This document shows positions 1-6,942 of a DNA stretch of 12,105 bases, piece by piece. Origin of the DNA: Candidatus Omnitrophota bacterium (GTDB lineage Bacteria; Omnitrophota; Gorgyraeia; Tantalellales; Tantalellaceae); NCBI GenBank assembly GCA_013204685.1, contig JABMSC010000146.1:1-12105 (forward strand), read 5' to 3'. The stretch's first letter is position 1. Every line of letters starts with the position of its first letter. The notes below the pieces were generated by a model, which was not told where the DNA came from, searched no databases, and saw only the letters and a program-made list of their open reading frames with translations. The translations under genes were made by a program, and so were the position numbers.

Positions 1-1
1 A

Positions 2-1189
2 ATTAATGATATTGTATCGGGCGATCTCTCACGGGAGGAAGCTTTTTCCGAAGAAAAAAGAAAAGAGATAATGGATGCCGTTCTGCCGTTTAGAGGTGAG
101 GATAATGCTCAAGAGGTGGAGAAGGCCTGGCGCCGGCTGGAGAAACTTTACGGCACGGATGAAGAGGAAGAGTTCGAGAGGAATTTAGAAATTGTAACCG
201 GTGCTGTTATCTTTGATGTAGAGAAGCGACATGGTTCCCGCAGCGTGAGCTGGCAGTCGCTTGAGGAATTAGGGCTTTTTGAGGTCGAGACGGTAGACTC
301 AATACAAGGGGCCGAGAACGATGTTGTTATATTGTCGCTGGTGAGGAGCAATGAAAAGGGCAATATAGGGTTCCTGGGAACCAGCGACGGTTTGCAGAGG
401 CTTAATGTTGCTTTTTCAAGGGCGCGTGAAAAGTTTACCGTTATAGGTGACTTATCCGGAACCTTAACTAAGGCCAACTACACCCCAAGGAAGCGCACCC
501 CGTATGCACTGAACAGGCAGGAAAACACCTTCCGCGCGCGGGAGATATTTAAAAAGACTCTGGATTATTCCAGGGAATTAAAAGTTGAGTATGAGCTGGA
601 GCGGGGCGAAAGAAAGTCGGAAGAACTCGTAGGCTTTCTTAGTGAAACTGGCCTCAGGAGTAAGGACGACAAGGATATAATAATCGCTTTAGACACGAAG
701 TGGTTCCCTGACAGGGAAGGCATTGAAGGGCTGGTGAGCGCGATCTTCGGTCTTTCCGGAAAAGATAATATTATAATTGTTAAGGGTGAGGGTGCCGGGC
801 TTGCCGGGGAAATTGAAAAGGTCAGGGGAAACACTGATCTGGGGAACATACTTATCCTGGGAGGCGAGGAAACAACGAGTGACAGCGCCTTTAATGATTA
901 TAGAAACAAGTCATGTTTTGTAACGGTAGACCCTTCAGAGCTGTATAATAACATGACGTCTGATGAGTACACCTATATAAGGATAGTGGAAATGCTTCTT
1001 TTAGCAAGCACACTTGCCTTTGGCGAGGGCTACTCGCTTAAGGACCTGCGCAGAGAATACCCCGCGATCAAAATAATGGAGCTTGATTCACCCCGTGCAT
1101 TCATATTGATACCAGACTGCGAGACCTTTCCCCTGGATGATATGAAGAAGATCTATAACGCTCAAGCCGAAGTTTTTATCCGCCTGTAA
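2..1189 (+). CDS. Superfamily 1 DNA/RNA helicase (Upf1/Dna2-like), C-terminal part with extra domain
   Basis: The frame is open from the left edge through an internal ATG at 71, so this is the 3' end of a longer gene and 395 residues are visible. Around 293-316 lies VDSIQGAE followed by NDVVILS, which matches SF1 helicase motif V. Around 401-430 lies LNVAFSRARE, which matches motif VI with its arginine finger. The spacing, and the VRSN and GFL segments between them, are typical of the AAA_12 C-terminal domain of Upf1/Dna2-type helicases. The Walker A and B motifs must lie upstream of the window. About 230 residues follow the helicase core: a charged helical linker, then an alpha/beta-looking region from about 675 to the stop (DIIIALDTKWF, NILILGG, YIRIVEMLLLAS). 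I recall similar tails in large Omnitrophota proteins but cannot verify this. A role in unwinding nucleic acid with ATP is well supported. The role of the tail is unknown. Confidence 0.88.
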   Translation: MNDIVSGDLSREEAFSEEKRKEIMDAVLPFRGEDNAQEVEKAWRRLEKLYGTDEEEEFERNLEIVTGAVIFDVEKRHGSRSVSWQSLEELGLFEVETVDSIQGAENDVVILSLVRSNEKGNIGFLGTSDGLQRLNVAFSRAREKFTVIGDLSGTLTKANYTPRKRTPYALNRQENTFRAREIFKKTLDYSRELKVEYELERGERKSEELVGFLSETGLRSKDDKDIIIALDTKWFPDREGIEGLVSAIFGLSGKDNIIIVKGEGAGLAGEIEKVRGNTDLGNILILGGEETTSDSAFNDYRNKSCFVTVDPSELYNNMTSDEYTYIRIVEMLLLASTLAFGEGYSLKDLRREYPAIKIMELDSPRAFILIPDCETFPLDDMKKIYNAQAEVFIRL

Positions 1190-1222
1190 GCTCTTCTGTA
1201 GAAACACATTTCCTGATAAAAT

Positions 1223-1250
1223 TTGCACATCAATAGTAATATGATATAAT
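1223..1250 (+). promoter_or_regulatory. Sigma-70-type promoter for the FecR-GH113 gene
   Basis: A TTGCAC hexamer at 1223-1228 is followed after 16 bp by a perfect TATAAT at 1245-1250, in the gap between the helicase gene and the FecR-GH113 gene. The expected transcript start is near 1257, about 45 nt before the ATG at 1304. It is called from sequence match only. The region is AT-rich, so chance matches are more likely than usual. Confidence 0.55.
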
Positions 1251-1266
1251 ATTCTCAATATTATAT
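1244..1266. repeat. Perfect 10-bp inverted repeat overlapping the -10 box
   Basis: ATATAATATT (1244-1253) and AATATTATAT (1257-1266) are exact reverse complements separated by CTC. The left arm contains the TATAAT of the predicted promoter and the right arm covers the expected start of transcription. This placement would suit a dimeric repressor site, but an AT-only palindrome can also arise by chance in AT-rich intergenic DNA. It lacks the GC-rich stem of an intrinsic terminator. Confidence 0.6.
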
Positions 1267-1303
1267 TCGCCCAGGTTAGACATTAACTGAATGAAAGGAT
1301 TTC

Positions 1304-3043
1304 ATGAAGTTCAAAATAGTTTTTCTGCTTCTGCTTCTTTCCGTTATTACCCTCGCTGTAGGTTATCCGATCTATCTTTATTCATTGAACGCTCGAACGG
1401 TTTCAGTTACCGGGGATGTTCGTGTCCTGGGGTCCGGCCAGGACGGCTGGCAGAAACTTGCCGCCAGGCGGACTCTTCGCGTGGGGGATACAGCTAAAAC
1501 TTCAGACAGTTCCGGGAGCGTATTCGTTTTCGGGGGAGCGGCTAACACAGTCGTCAAAGCGAATAAAAACACTGAATTTAAGGTTATCGATAAGGATCCG
1601 CCGCAGCTGGAGCTTGTAACAGGTGAACTTATGGCGGCGCTTACCCGGCCTTCTGTTAAGAGGAGCACATTTACCATAAAAACCCCGAACGGTGTATGCG
1701 GCGTGAGGGGGACGGGATGGAAGGTCGCTTCCGACAAAGATACCGGCACTCAAATAGAGGTATTTGAGGGACGCGTAAAATTCGGAAAAACACCCACCCT
1801 TTATTATGAAGACCCCTACATAGTCCGCAGTGGTAACGCTCTTAAAGTAAAGGGCACCGGTGACGGGGATTATAAATACTCCGCGCTCCTGCCGGGTGAG
1901 TACCGCATGTGGAACCGGTGGATCAAAAATGTCTCCGGAAAACTTAATAAAATGTTTGTTTATAATGAGCTTACCGGAAGCGAAGCAGATCCGTATCCAA
2001 CTTTTCAGAAAGGCATTACCTATGCCTCATGGCAGAGCTGGGGATACGCGAGTTCTGAGTCGAATCTCTCCATGTCGAAACTGGAAGAGAAGGCCGGCGC
2101 TAGCTGGGTCAACATCCTGGTGACATGGTATCAGGATGACATAGAGTCGACAGAGATCCGGCCGGATTTGGACAGAACCCCGACCGATGAAAATGCCGCG
2201 CATATTATTGAAAAAGCCCGGAAGCTGGGCCTTCACGTAATGCTTACGCCGCAGCTCGATATAAAGAACATAGAAACTGGCGGATGGCGGGCGGATATCG
2301 GTTTTGCTGACGCCTCCGGCTGGGACAAGTGGTTCGTAAGTTATAAAGAATTTATCCTTTATTATGCGAAAATGGCCGAGAAACACGATGTGGAAATCCT
2401 GAATATTGGAACCGAGCTTTCACTTTCAACAACAACCAGGCCCGATAAGTGGATAAAATTGATCGCGGAAGTGCGTAAGGTGTATAAGGGCCGGCTCGTA
2501 TACACTGCCAACTGGTTTGACGAATACAGCGAGATAAAATTCTGGGAATATCTGGATTATGCGGGGATCTCAGCGTATTTCCCGCTGACAGAAGAGGAAA
2601 AACCTTCCTATGATACCATACTTGCCGGCTGGAAAAAATGGGTTGAAGAAATCGACCGGTGGCAGAAAACCCACGGAAAACCCGTAATATTTCCCGAGAT
2701 CGGTTACCGGAGCGTCGAAGGGGCGGCACGCGAGCCATGGGAATTCCTGAAGGGCGGCGAGGCGGACCTCCAGCAGCAATACGATTGCTATAAAGCCGCG
2801 CTTGAGACCTTCTGGGGCAAGGAATGGTTTTACGGCATGTACTGGTGGACGTGGAGGACAAAAGCATCTATCCAGGGAAAATATGACAGGGGCTACACCC
2901 CGAATGACAAGCCGGCCCTGGGGCTTTTAGCAAGGTGGTATTCGCGGCCGGATCCGCGCAGGCGTATGGCCCTGGCGACAAAAGTGATCGATAGATTTGT
3001 GGATCTGACAGAAAAGATACGCAAATATAAGGAGGAAAAATGA
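1304..3043 (+). CDS. Exported FecR-domain protein fused to GH113-like glycoside hydrolase
   Basis: The protein has 579 residues. Residues 1-20 form a hydrophobic signal peptide or signal anchor (MKFKIVFLLLLL start), and GAAAGGA just upstream of the ATG fits a ribosome site. Residues about 31-185 look like a FecR domain: VTGDVRVLG, LRVGDTAKTSDSSGS, TVVKANKNTEF, TPNGVCGVRGT and EVFEGRV are its typical strands. Residues about 236-548 look like a GH113-type (beta/alpha)8 glycoside hydrolase. It begins TYASW and has NIGTELS with Glu371 as the likely acid/base and FPEIGYRS with Glu465 as the likely nucleophile, plus the WWTW strand near 514. GH113 members known to me are beta-mannanases and related retaining enzymes; the substrate here cannot be read. 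The C-terminus is a charged helix. The enzyme would act in the periplasm, probably on an envelope or imported polysaccharide. FecR domains usually sit on sigma-regulator proteins, so this fusion is uncommon. Domain calls are strong and specificity is unknown. Confidence 0.87.
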   Translation: MKFKIVFLLLLLSVITLAVGYPIYLYSLNARTVSVTGDVRVLGSGQDGWQKLAARRTLRVGDTAKTSDSSGSVFVFGGAANTVVKANKNTEFKVIDKDPPQLELVTGELMAALTRPSVKRSTFTIKTPNGVCGVRGTGWKVASDKDTGTQIEVFEGRVKFGKTPTLYYEDPYIVRSGNALKVKGTGDGDYKYSALLPGEYRMWNRWIKNVSGKLNKMFVYNELTGSEADPYPTFQKGITYASWQSWGYASSESNLSMSKLEEKAGASWVNILVTWYQDDIESTEIRPDLDRTPTDENAAHIIEKARKLGLHVMLTPQLDIKNIETGGWRADIGFADASGWDKWFVSYKEFILYYAKMAEKHDVEILNIGTELSLSTTTRPDKWIKLIAEVRKVYKGRLVYTANWFDEYSEIKFWEYLDYAGISAYFPLTEEEKPSYDTILAGWKKWVEEIDRWQKTHGKPVIFPEIGYRSVEGAAREPWEFLKGGEADLQQQYDCYKAALETFWGKEWFYGMYWWTWRTKASIQGKYDRGYTPNDKPALGLLARWYSRPDPRRRMALATKVIDRFVDLTEKIRKYKEEK

Positions 3044-3471
3044 AACTCACAAGCCCCGATTTTAAGAACAATGAACATATCCCTTCAGAATTTACCTGCC
3101 AGGGCGAAGATGTGAACCCCGGGCTTATTATTGAGGACATCCCGGCATCCGCCGTGAGCCTTGCGCTTGTGGTAGATGATCCCGATGCCCCCATGGGCAA
3201 CTGGGATCACTGGATAGTTTTTGATATGCCGCTTCTTGGGCGCGTTGAGCGTGATTCCGTTCCGGGCAGGCAGGGGGTGAATGATTTTGGGCGGCTTAAC
3301 TATGGAGGGCCGTGTCCTCCTTCCGGGACACACCGGTATTTTTTCAAGCTGTATGCGCTTGATGCCGGGCTCGGCCTTGAAGAGGGTATCGCGAAAGGCG
3401 CACTGGAGAAGGCAATGGAGCCTCATATTTTAGAGGTGGCAGAACTGGTGGGTTTATATAAAAAGTCGTAA
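3040..3471 (+). CDS. YbhB/YbcL family Raf-kinase-inhibitor-like protein (PEBP)
   Basis: The protein has 143 residues and no signal peptide, so it is cytoplasmic. It has the phosphatidylethanolamine-binding-protein signatures in order: SPDFKNN at the N-terminus, FTCQGEDVNPGL (18-29), DDPDAP (46-51), WDHWIVFDMP (55-64), NDFGRLNYGGPCPPSGTHRY (81-100) and a final ELVGLY. The Asp/His anion-pocket residues appear intact and the length is normal for bacterial YbhB-type members. Its ATG overlaps the TGA of the upstream FecR-GH113 gene (ATGA), so the two are probably translationally coupled. A GGAGG-like site lies within the end of that gene. The biochemical role of bacterial PEBPs is poorly defined, so no specific function is claimed. 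The family call is very secure. Confidence 0.95.
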   Translation: MKLTSPDFKNNEHIPSEFTCQGEDVNPGLIIEDIPASAVSLALVVDDPDAPMGNWDHWIVFDMPLLGRVERDSVPGRQGVNDFGRLNYGGPCPPSGTHRYFFKLYALDAGLGLEEGIAKGALEKAMEPHILEVAELVGLYKKS

Positions 3472-3518
3472 ATAAGAAATTAATTTGTTTAAAAGCGTAA
3501 ACACAAAAGGAGAAAGAA

Positions 3519-4391
3519 ATGAAGATCCTGAAGAAAGTATTGATCGGTGTTCTGATCGTCGTGGTTGTCCTGGCGCTGGGCAAGGACATTATTATCAAGA
3601 CCGCTGTTGAGACCGGCGTTAGTGCGACAACGGGCCTCGGGCTCAATATCAAAAAATTCAAACTTGGCATGATGAAGTCACTTGTTGATATTGGTGACCT
3701 GAGGATGTATAACCCCAGGGGGTTTGAAGACAAATTGATGCTTGATATGCCCGAGATCTATGTCGACTATGAGGTAACTCCCTTGTTCAAGGGTAAGGTC
3801 CATCTGAAAAAAATAAGCATCAATATGAGTGAGTTTGTTGTTGTTAAGAATAAGAATGGCGATGTTAACATAAACTCAATAAAAACAGTTAAAGCTGTGG
3901 AAAAAAAGAAAGCCGAGCCTAAAAAGAAAAAGAAGGCCGAACCTGCGAAGAAGGGGAAGGCTCCCAGGATCCAGATCGATGAGCTGAACCTCAAGGTTGG
4001 CAAGGTTGTTTATAAGGATTATTCAGCGGGTGGTGATCCGAAAGTGCAGGAATTCAAGATCGATCTTGACGAAACATATAACAACATTACGGATCCGGCC
4101 ACACTTGTGAACCTCATAATCGTTAAGGCTCTAGCGCGTACGAGCATTGCGCGGCTTACCAACTTTGACATTGGCGCTTTGCAAGGCAGTGTCGCAGACT
4201 CCATGGCAGCGGCTCAGAAATTAGCGGAAGAACGGCTTGCGGCGGCCCAGGCTCTGATTGGCGACAAAACGAAAGCGCTGTCACAGGCTGGCGGGCAGGC
4301 GAAACAGGCTGCGAGCGACGCCTCTGATACTGTTAAAAAAGCCGCTGACGATCTTAAAGATACGTTTAAGATGCCATTTGGCAAAAAATAA
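3519..4391 (+). CDS. AsmA-like membrane-anchored protein with Lys-rich linker and Ala-rich helical tail
   Basis: The protein has 290 residues. Residues 6-20 are a hydrophobic N-terminal anchor (VLIGVLIVVVVLALG), preceded by KILKK. Residues about 25-123 resemble the N-terminal part of AsmA/DUF748-type envelope proteins: a TG(V/L) region, LGMMKSLVDIGDLRMYNPRGF, then VDYEVTPLFKGKVHLKKISI and NKNGDVNINSI. A lysine/alanine/proline-rich linker (124-148, with KKKAEP repeated) interrupts the fold. A second beta-rich piece follows (IQIDELNLKVGKVVYKDYS, 151-169). The last 65 residues are an Ala/Gln/Lys-rich amphipathic helix ending KMPFGKK, like apolipoprotein or LEA-type helices. AsmA-like proteins are linked to lipid or outer-membrane homeostasis; that role here is inferred. 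The protein is far shorter than classical AsmA. AAAAGGAG lies 9 nt before the ATG. It heads a run of envelope genes on the same strand. Confidence 0.72.
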   Translation: MKILKKVLIGVLIVVVVLALGKDIIIKTAVETGVSATTGLGLNIKKFKLGMMKSLVDIGDLRMYNPRGFEDKLMLDMPEIYVDYEVTPLFKGKVHLKKISINMSEFVVVKNKNGDVNINSIKTVKAVEKKKAEPKKKKKAEPAKKGKAPRIQIDELNLKVGKVVYKDYSAGGDPKVQEFKIDLDETYNNITDPATLVNLIIVKALARTSIARLTNFDIGALQGSVADSMAAAQKLAEERLAAAQALIGDKTKALSQAGGQAKQAASDASDTVKKAADDLKDTFKMPFGKK

Positions 4392-4412
4392 GACATAAGG
4401 AGAATAAGTCTC

Positions 4413-4688
4413 ATGAAAAAAAACATTTTGGTGCTTGCAGGTTCCTGTCTGCTGTTCGGTGCGATATGCGCATATGCCCCTTCCGGTGAGTGCATCCCAA
4501 GGACCGCGAAGGAAGCAGAGGAGGAAGAATATACCGATATTGACACTATGCTAAACAAATCTGCGCAGCAGGGAAAACTTGCCGGCGAAGTTGATTCGGC
4601 CTCGATGGTGAGCGATGCCGAGTCAGGCGGACTTTCGCAGCAGATACAGGATACAATAGAAGCGCAGAACGAACTTGAGAATGATTAG
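4413..4688 (+). CDS. Small exported protein of unknown function
   Basis: The protein has 91 residues and I do not recognise a family. Residues 1-21 look like a Sec signal peptide (KK, then ILVLAGSCLLFGAICAYA), with likely cleavage after AYA. The mature part is short, acidic and likely disordered or helical, with an EEEE stretch near 37 and an ending rich in Gln, Glu and Asn. One cysteine (in GECIP) lies just after the cleavage site, but there is no good lipobox. AAGGAG sits about 10 nt before the ATG, 21 nt after the AsmA-like gene, so co-transcription is likely. Its DSASM...SGG...Q segment loosely resembles the C-terminus of the next small lipoprotein. Confidence 0.7.
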   Translation: MKKNILVLAGSCLLFGAICAYAPSGECIPRTAKEAEEEEYTDIDTMLNKSAQQGKLAGEVDSASMVSDAESGGLSQQIQDTIEAQNELEND

Positions 4689-4701
4689 TGATCGAGGACA
4701 T

Positions 4702-4734
4702 ATGACATAAGTTTCTTTTAACCGCTTAAGTCAT
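4702..4734. repeat. Imperfect inverted repeat between two small exported genes
   Basis: ATGACATAAG (4702-4711) and CTTAAGTCAT (4725-4734) pair over 9 of 10 positions around a 13-nt loop. It lies in the 69-nt gap ahead of the ribosome site (AAAGGAG) of the following lipoprotein gene. It could form an mRNA hairpin that alters relative expression. It is AT-rich, has no adequate T-run after it, and is not a convincing terminator. Confidence 0.4.
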
Positions 4735-4757
4735 GGTCTCATCTAAAGGAGAAAACT

Positions 4758-4967
4758 ATGCAAAAATACAGAAAATGCGCCATTGCCGTCTTTATGCTGG
4801 CTCTTTTGGTCGCAGCGGCAGGGTGCACCAGCGTAAATGAATACGGCGGGGTAAGCCGTGACGACAATTATCGCCCCGGCGGGGAATACGAAGGCGTAGG
4901 CTCTCAGGATTCCAGTGATATGGCCGAGATCGCCTCAGGCGGTACGTTCGGACAAACCAATTATTGA
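4758..4967 (+). CDS. Small lipoprotein of unknown function
   Basis: The protein has 69 residues. Residues 1-22 are a lipoprotein signal peptide with a charged start (QKYRK), a hydrophobic core (VFMLALLVAA) and a lipobox AAGC with Cys23 as the predicted lipidated residue. The mature part of 47 residues is Gly/Ser/Asp/Tyr-rich (NEYGG, RPGGEYEGVGS, SGGTFGQ) and matches no family I know. AAAGGAG precedes the ATG at good spacing. It would be anchored to the inner or outer membrane. Its position among other envelope genes suggests a structural or accessory envelope role, which is inference only. Confidence 0.75.
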   Translation: MQKYRKCAIAVFMLALLVAAAGCTSVNEYGGVSRDDNYRPGGEYEGVGSQDSSDMAEIASGGTFGQTNY

Positions 4968-5025
4968 TCTTATGCAGGGGATGTAAATTCGACCGGGTAA
5001 CTTATATGGGAGCGTAGCTCAACGG

Positions 5026-5592
5026 ATGAAAAAAACAGCATTTCTGACAGTGCTTTTGCTGGGGGTGTTCCTGGCGGCGGGATGCGCGGACAGAAACACG
5101 AATCCCCGGTATGTCCTCTCAAAATATCTCGACGCGTCTCTCCATGGAAGGGAAAAAGAAGCTTATAAATATTTATCATCAGCGGATAAAACCGCTAAAC
5201 ACCTGCCGCCGACAGAGGATGCTGCCCCCCGCAAAGAAAGCGTCTTCCGCCAGGTGATTTACGACAATATTACTTATAAGATCGACAGCATGAAAGCTGA
5301 GGGGGATAAAGCTGAAGCTATGGTTACGATAACTACTCCTGATTTTGGGGTCATGTTCAGGGATATTCATGCCGCTGCTTTTGGTTCCATATCTCAGGAG
5401 ACCCTTGCCCCCGGGGAGCTGGACGGGATCCTGGCCGAAAGATACAAGGACCGGGGCTTGCCGATGACGACTACAGCCAAAAATTTTTCACTTGTTAAAG
5501 AGGGTGACCGGTGGAAGGTAATCCTCGGCTTGGAGCCGGATGAACTTGATGAGAATACGATGGAAGCGTATTTCACGGACGTTTCAAGATAG
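5026..5592 (+). CDS. Lipoprotein with DUF4878-like (NTF2-fold-like) domain
   Basis: The protein has 188 residues. The signal peptide is KKTAFLTVLLLGVFLAAGC, with a textbook lipobox LAAGC and Cys20 lipidated. The mature part begins with RYVLSKYLDASLHGREKEAYKY, a pattern common in small secreted proteins where one helix packs on a curved sheet (DUF4878/NTF2-like). It then has ITYKIDSMKAEGDKAEAMVTITTPDFG and ends with EGDRWKVILGL, typical of the last strand. The family assignment is from pattern only. The ribosome site is poor: GGGAG lies 13 nt upstream of the ATG and there is no alternative in-frame start. The next gene begins 10 nt after its stop, so it is probably co-expressed with the porin. 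Confidence 0.72.
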   Translation: MKKTAFLTVLLLGVFLAAGCADRNTNPRYVLSKYLDASLHGREKEAYKYLSSADKTAKHLPPTEDAAPRKESVFRQVIYDNITYKIDSMKAEGDKAEAMVTITTPDFGVMFRDIHAAAFGSISQETLAPGELDGILAERYKDRGLPMTTTAKNFSLVKEGDRWKVILGLEPDELDENTMEAYFTDVSR

Positions 5593-5602
5593 GCAGGGTG
5601 AG

Positions 5603-6922
5603 ATGGCGCGCTTTTTAACAGGCAGGAAATTTATAAAAGTTCGAATGAAATATTGCCAAAGATCATTAATGGTTTTTGTGGCGGCTTTTTTTCTGTGCGC
5701 GCTTTATCCCGCAGTCTCATCGGCGGGCGGGAACGCGAGAACTCATCAAAAAGTGTTCAAGGAACACAAGGAAGAACGGGACAGGGGTGACATCTTTAAA
5801 TACGACCCTGTAGACGGCCTTACCATAATCCCCTTAGATACGATAATAGACCCCTCAACTACATTTGTTTTTCAGGGAAGCCCCAACCCGGATATCCAGC
5901 ACAAAAAAAATAACGGCGTTTCCTGGGTCTTGTATCTTGATATTTACAAGAAGTTCTGGGATTGGGGCATAGCTTTTGTTGAGATGAAACTGGGGATAGG
6001 AGACACGATCGAGAGGTCCCTGAACGTTTTTAATGGTGCAAACTATAACTCTTATCCTATCGGAGGTAATTTCCGTGAACATGAATTCTGGTACAAACAG
6101 TTTCTTTTTGACAAGCAGGTTACGATAACGCTGGGGGAGGTAAGCGGCAGGGATATGCTGGCGCAAAATAAATACGCCGGCGATGATGATATTCAGTTCC
6201 TCGCATATATTTTCAATAGACCGCCGACAGTAGAGTGGGCACCTGCTTATACGTTTACGATCCACACAGATATATGTATTAACAAATTTGATTTTATGGA
6301 TTTTCAGTTCGTATTCATGGAAGGTGACGCTGACTGGGAGAAGATCTTTGATAAAGGCATTTATGGGTGGCAGGTAAATTTAAAACCCGATAAGCTATTT
6401 AACCTTGATCCGGAACAATGGGCCGGGAATTACCGGTTCTATTCATGGGTTAACACCCGTTTTCACACGAAGCTTGTTGATGAGGGCGACATGCCCACAA
6501 CCGACACAAAAGAGATCAACTACGGCTTTGGGGTGAGTTTTGATCAGAAGATCACGGATGTTTATGGCGTGTTTGCCCGCACGGGTTTTCAGAGGCCCGA
6601 TCTTATCCCTGCGGGAGATCCGCATGGAACAACGATAGAGTTTGCCTGGGCCGCGGGAGGACAGATGACGGGGAAATACTGGGGCCGCAAGGGTGATATT
6701 TTTGGTTTGGGTGTCGGCCAGGTAGTCCCGAGCCGGGAATATGCCGAGGCGGGTAACTCCGGCAGGGCGGAGGGTCACATAGAGACCTATTACAGCATGG
6801 CTCTTACCAGATTTCTATTTGTCAGCCCCGAAGCCCAGCTCATCTGGAATCCGGGAGGGATCGGAACCGGTGCTGCAGATCCTGTATTTGTATACGGCCT
6901 AAGGGTACACGCTGATTTTTAG
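5603..6922 (+). CDS. OprB-like outer-membrane porin
   Basis: The protein has 439 residues from the ATG at 5603, chosen because AGGCAGGG lies just upstream and the preceding lipoprotein gene ends at 5592. An in-frame ATG at 5645 would give a shorter, more classical signal peptide and cannot be excluded; an upstream ATG at 5540 overlaps the lipoprotein gene and is unlikely. The signal peptide core is MVFVAAFFLCALYPAVSSA, with cleavage likely before GG. The mature protein has alternating aromatic/polar strands, a long region rich in Trp/Tyr/Phe, FGVSFDQKI, GVFARTGFQ, GKYWGRKGDIFGLGVGQ and a final strand ending in Phe (LRVHADF). These fit carbohydrate-selective porin OprB-type barrels. Substrate is unknown; the genes downstream suggest amino-acid or amide traffic, but OprB members are named for sugars. 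It would sit in the outer membrane as a 16-strand-type barrel. Confidence 0.8.
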   Translation: MARFLTGRKFIKVRMKYCQRSLMVFVAAFFLCALYPAVSSAGGNARTHQKVFKEHKEERDRGDIFKYDPVDGLTIIPLDTIIDPSTTFVFQGSPNPDIQHKKNNGVSWVLYLDIYKKFWDWGIAFVEMKLGIGDTIERSLNVFNGANYNSYPIGGNFREHEFWYKQFLFDKQVTITLGEVSGRDMLAQNKYAGDDDIQFLAYIFNRPPTVEWAPAYTFTIHTDICINKFDFMDFQFVFMEGDADWEKIFDKGIYGWQVNLKPDKLFNLDPEQWAGNYRFYSWVNTRFHTKLVDEGDMPTTDTKEINYGFGVSFDQKITDVYGVFARTGFQRPDLIPAGDPHGTTIEFAWAAGGQMTGKYWGRKGDIFGLGVGQVVPSREYAEAGNSGRAEGHIETYYSMALTRFLFVSPEAQLIWNPGGIGTGAADPVFVYGLRVHADF

Positions 6923-6942
6923 GAGCGCGAACTAACTTTTTT

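Noticed and set aside
2027..2867. Long minus-strand open frames opposite the GH113 region
   Set aside because: They lie opposite a strongly supported coding gene, lack recognisable domains and look like antisense shadows of its codon pattern.
5008..5025. tRNA-like 5' segment (GGGAGCGTAGCTCAACGG) just before a lipoprotein start
   Set aside because: It resembles an acceptor arm plus D-arm box A, but no anticodon arm, T-loop (GGTTCGA-type) or matching 3' acceptor follows; a coding sequence begins at once. Chance similarity is more likely than a tRNA or att-site remnant.
5540..5602. Earlier in-frame start for the porin
   Set aside because: It overlaps the end of the lipoprotein gene, has no good ribosome site and would put about 60 residues ahead of the signal peptide cleavage site.
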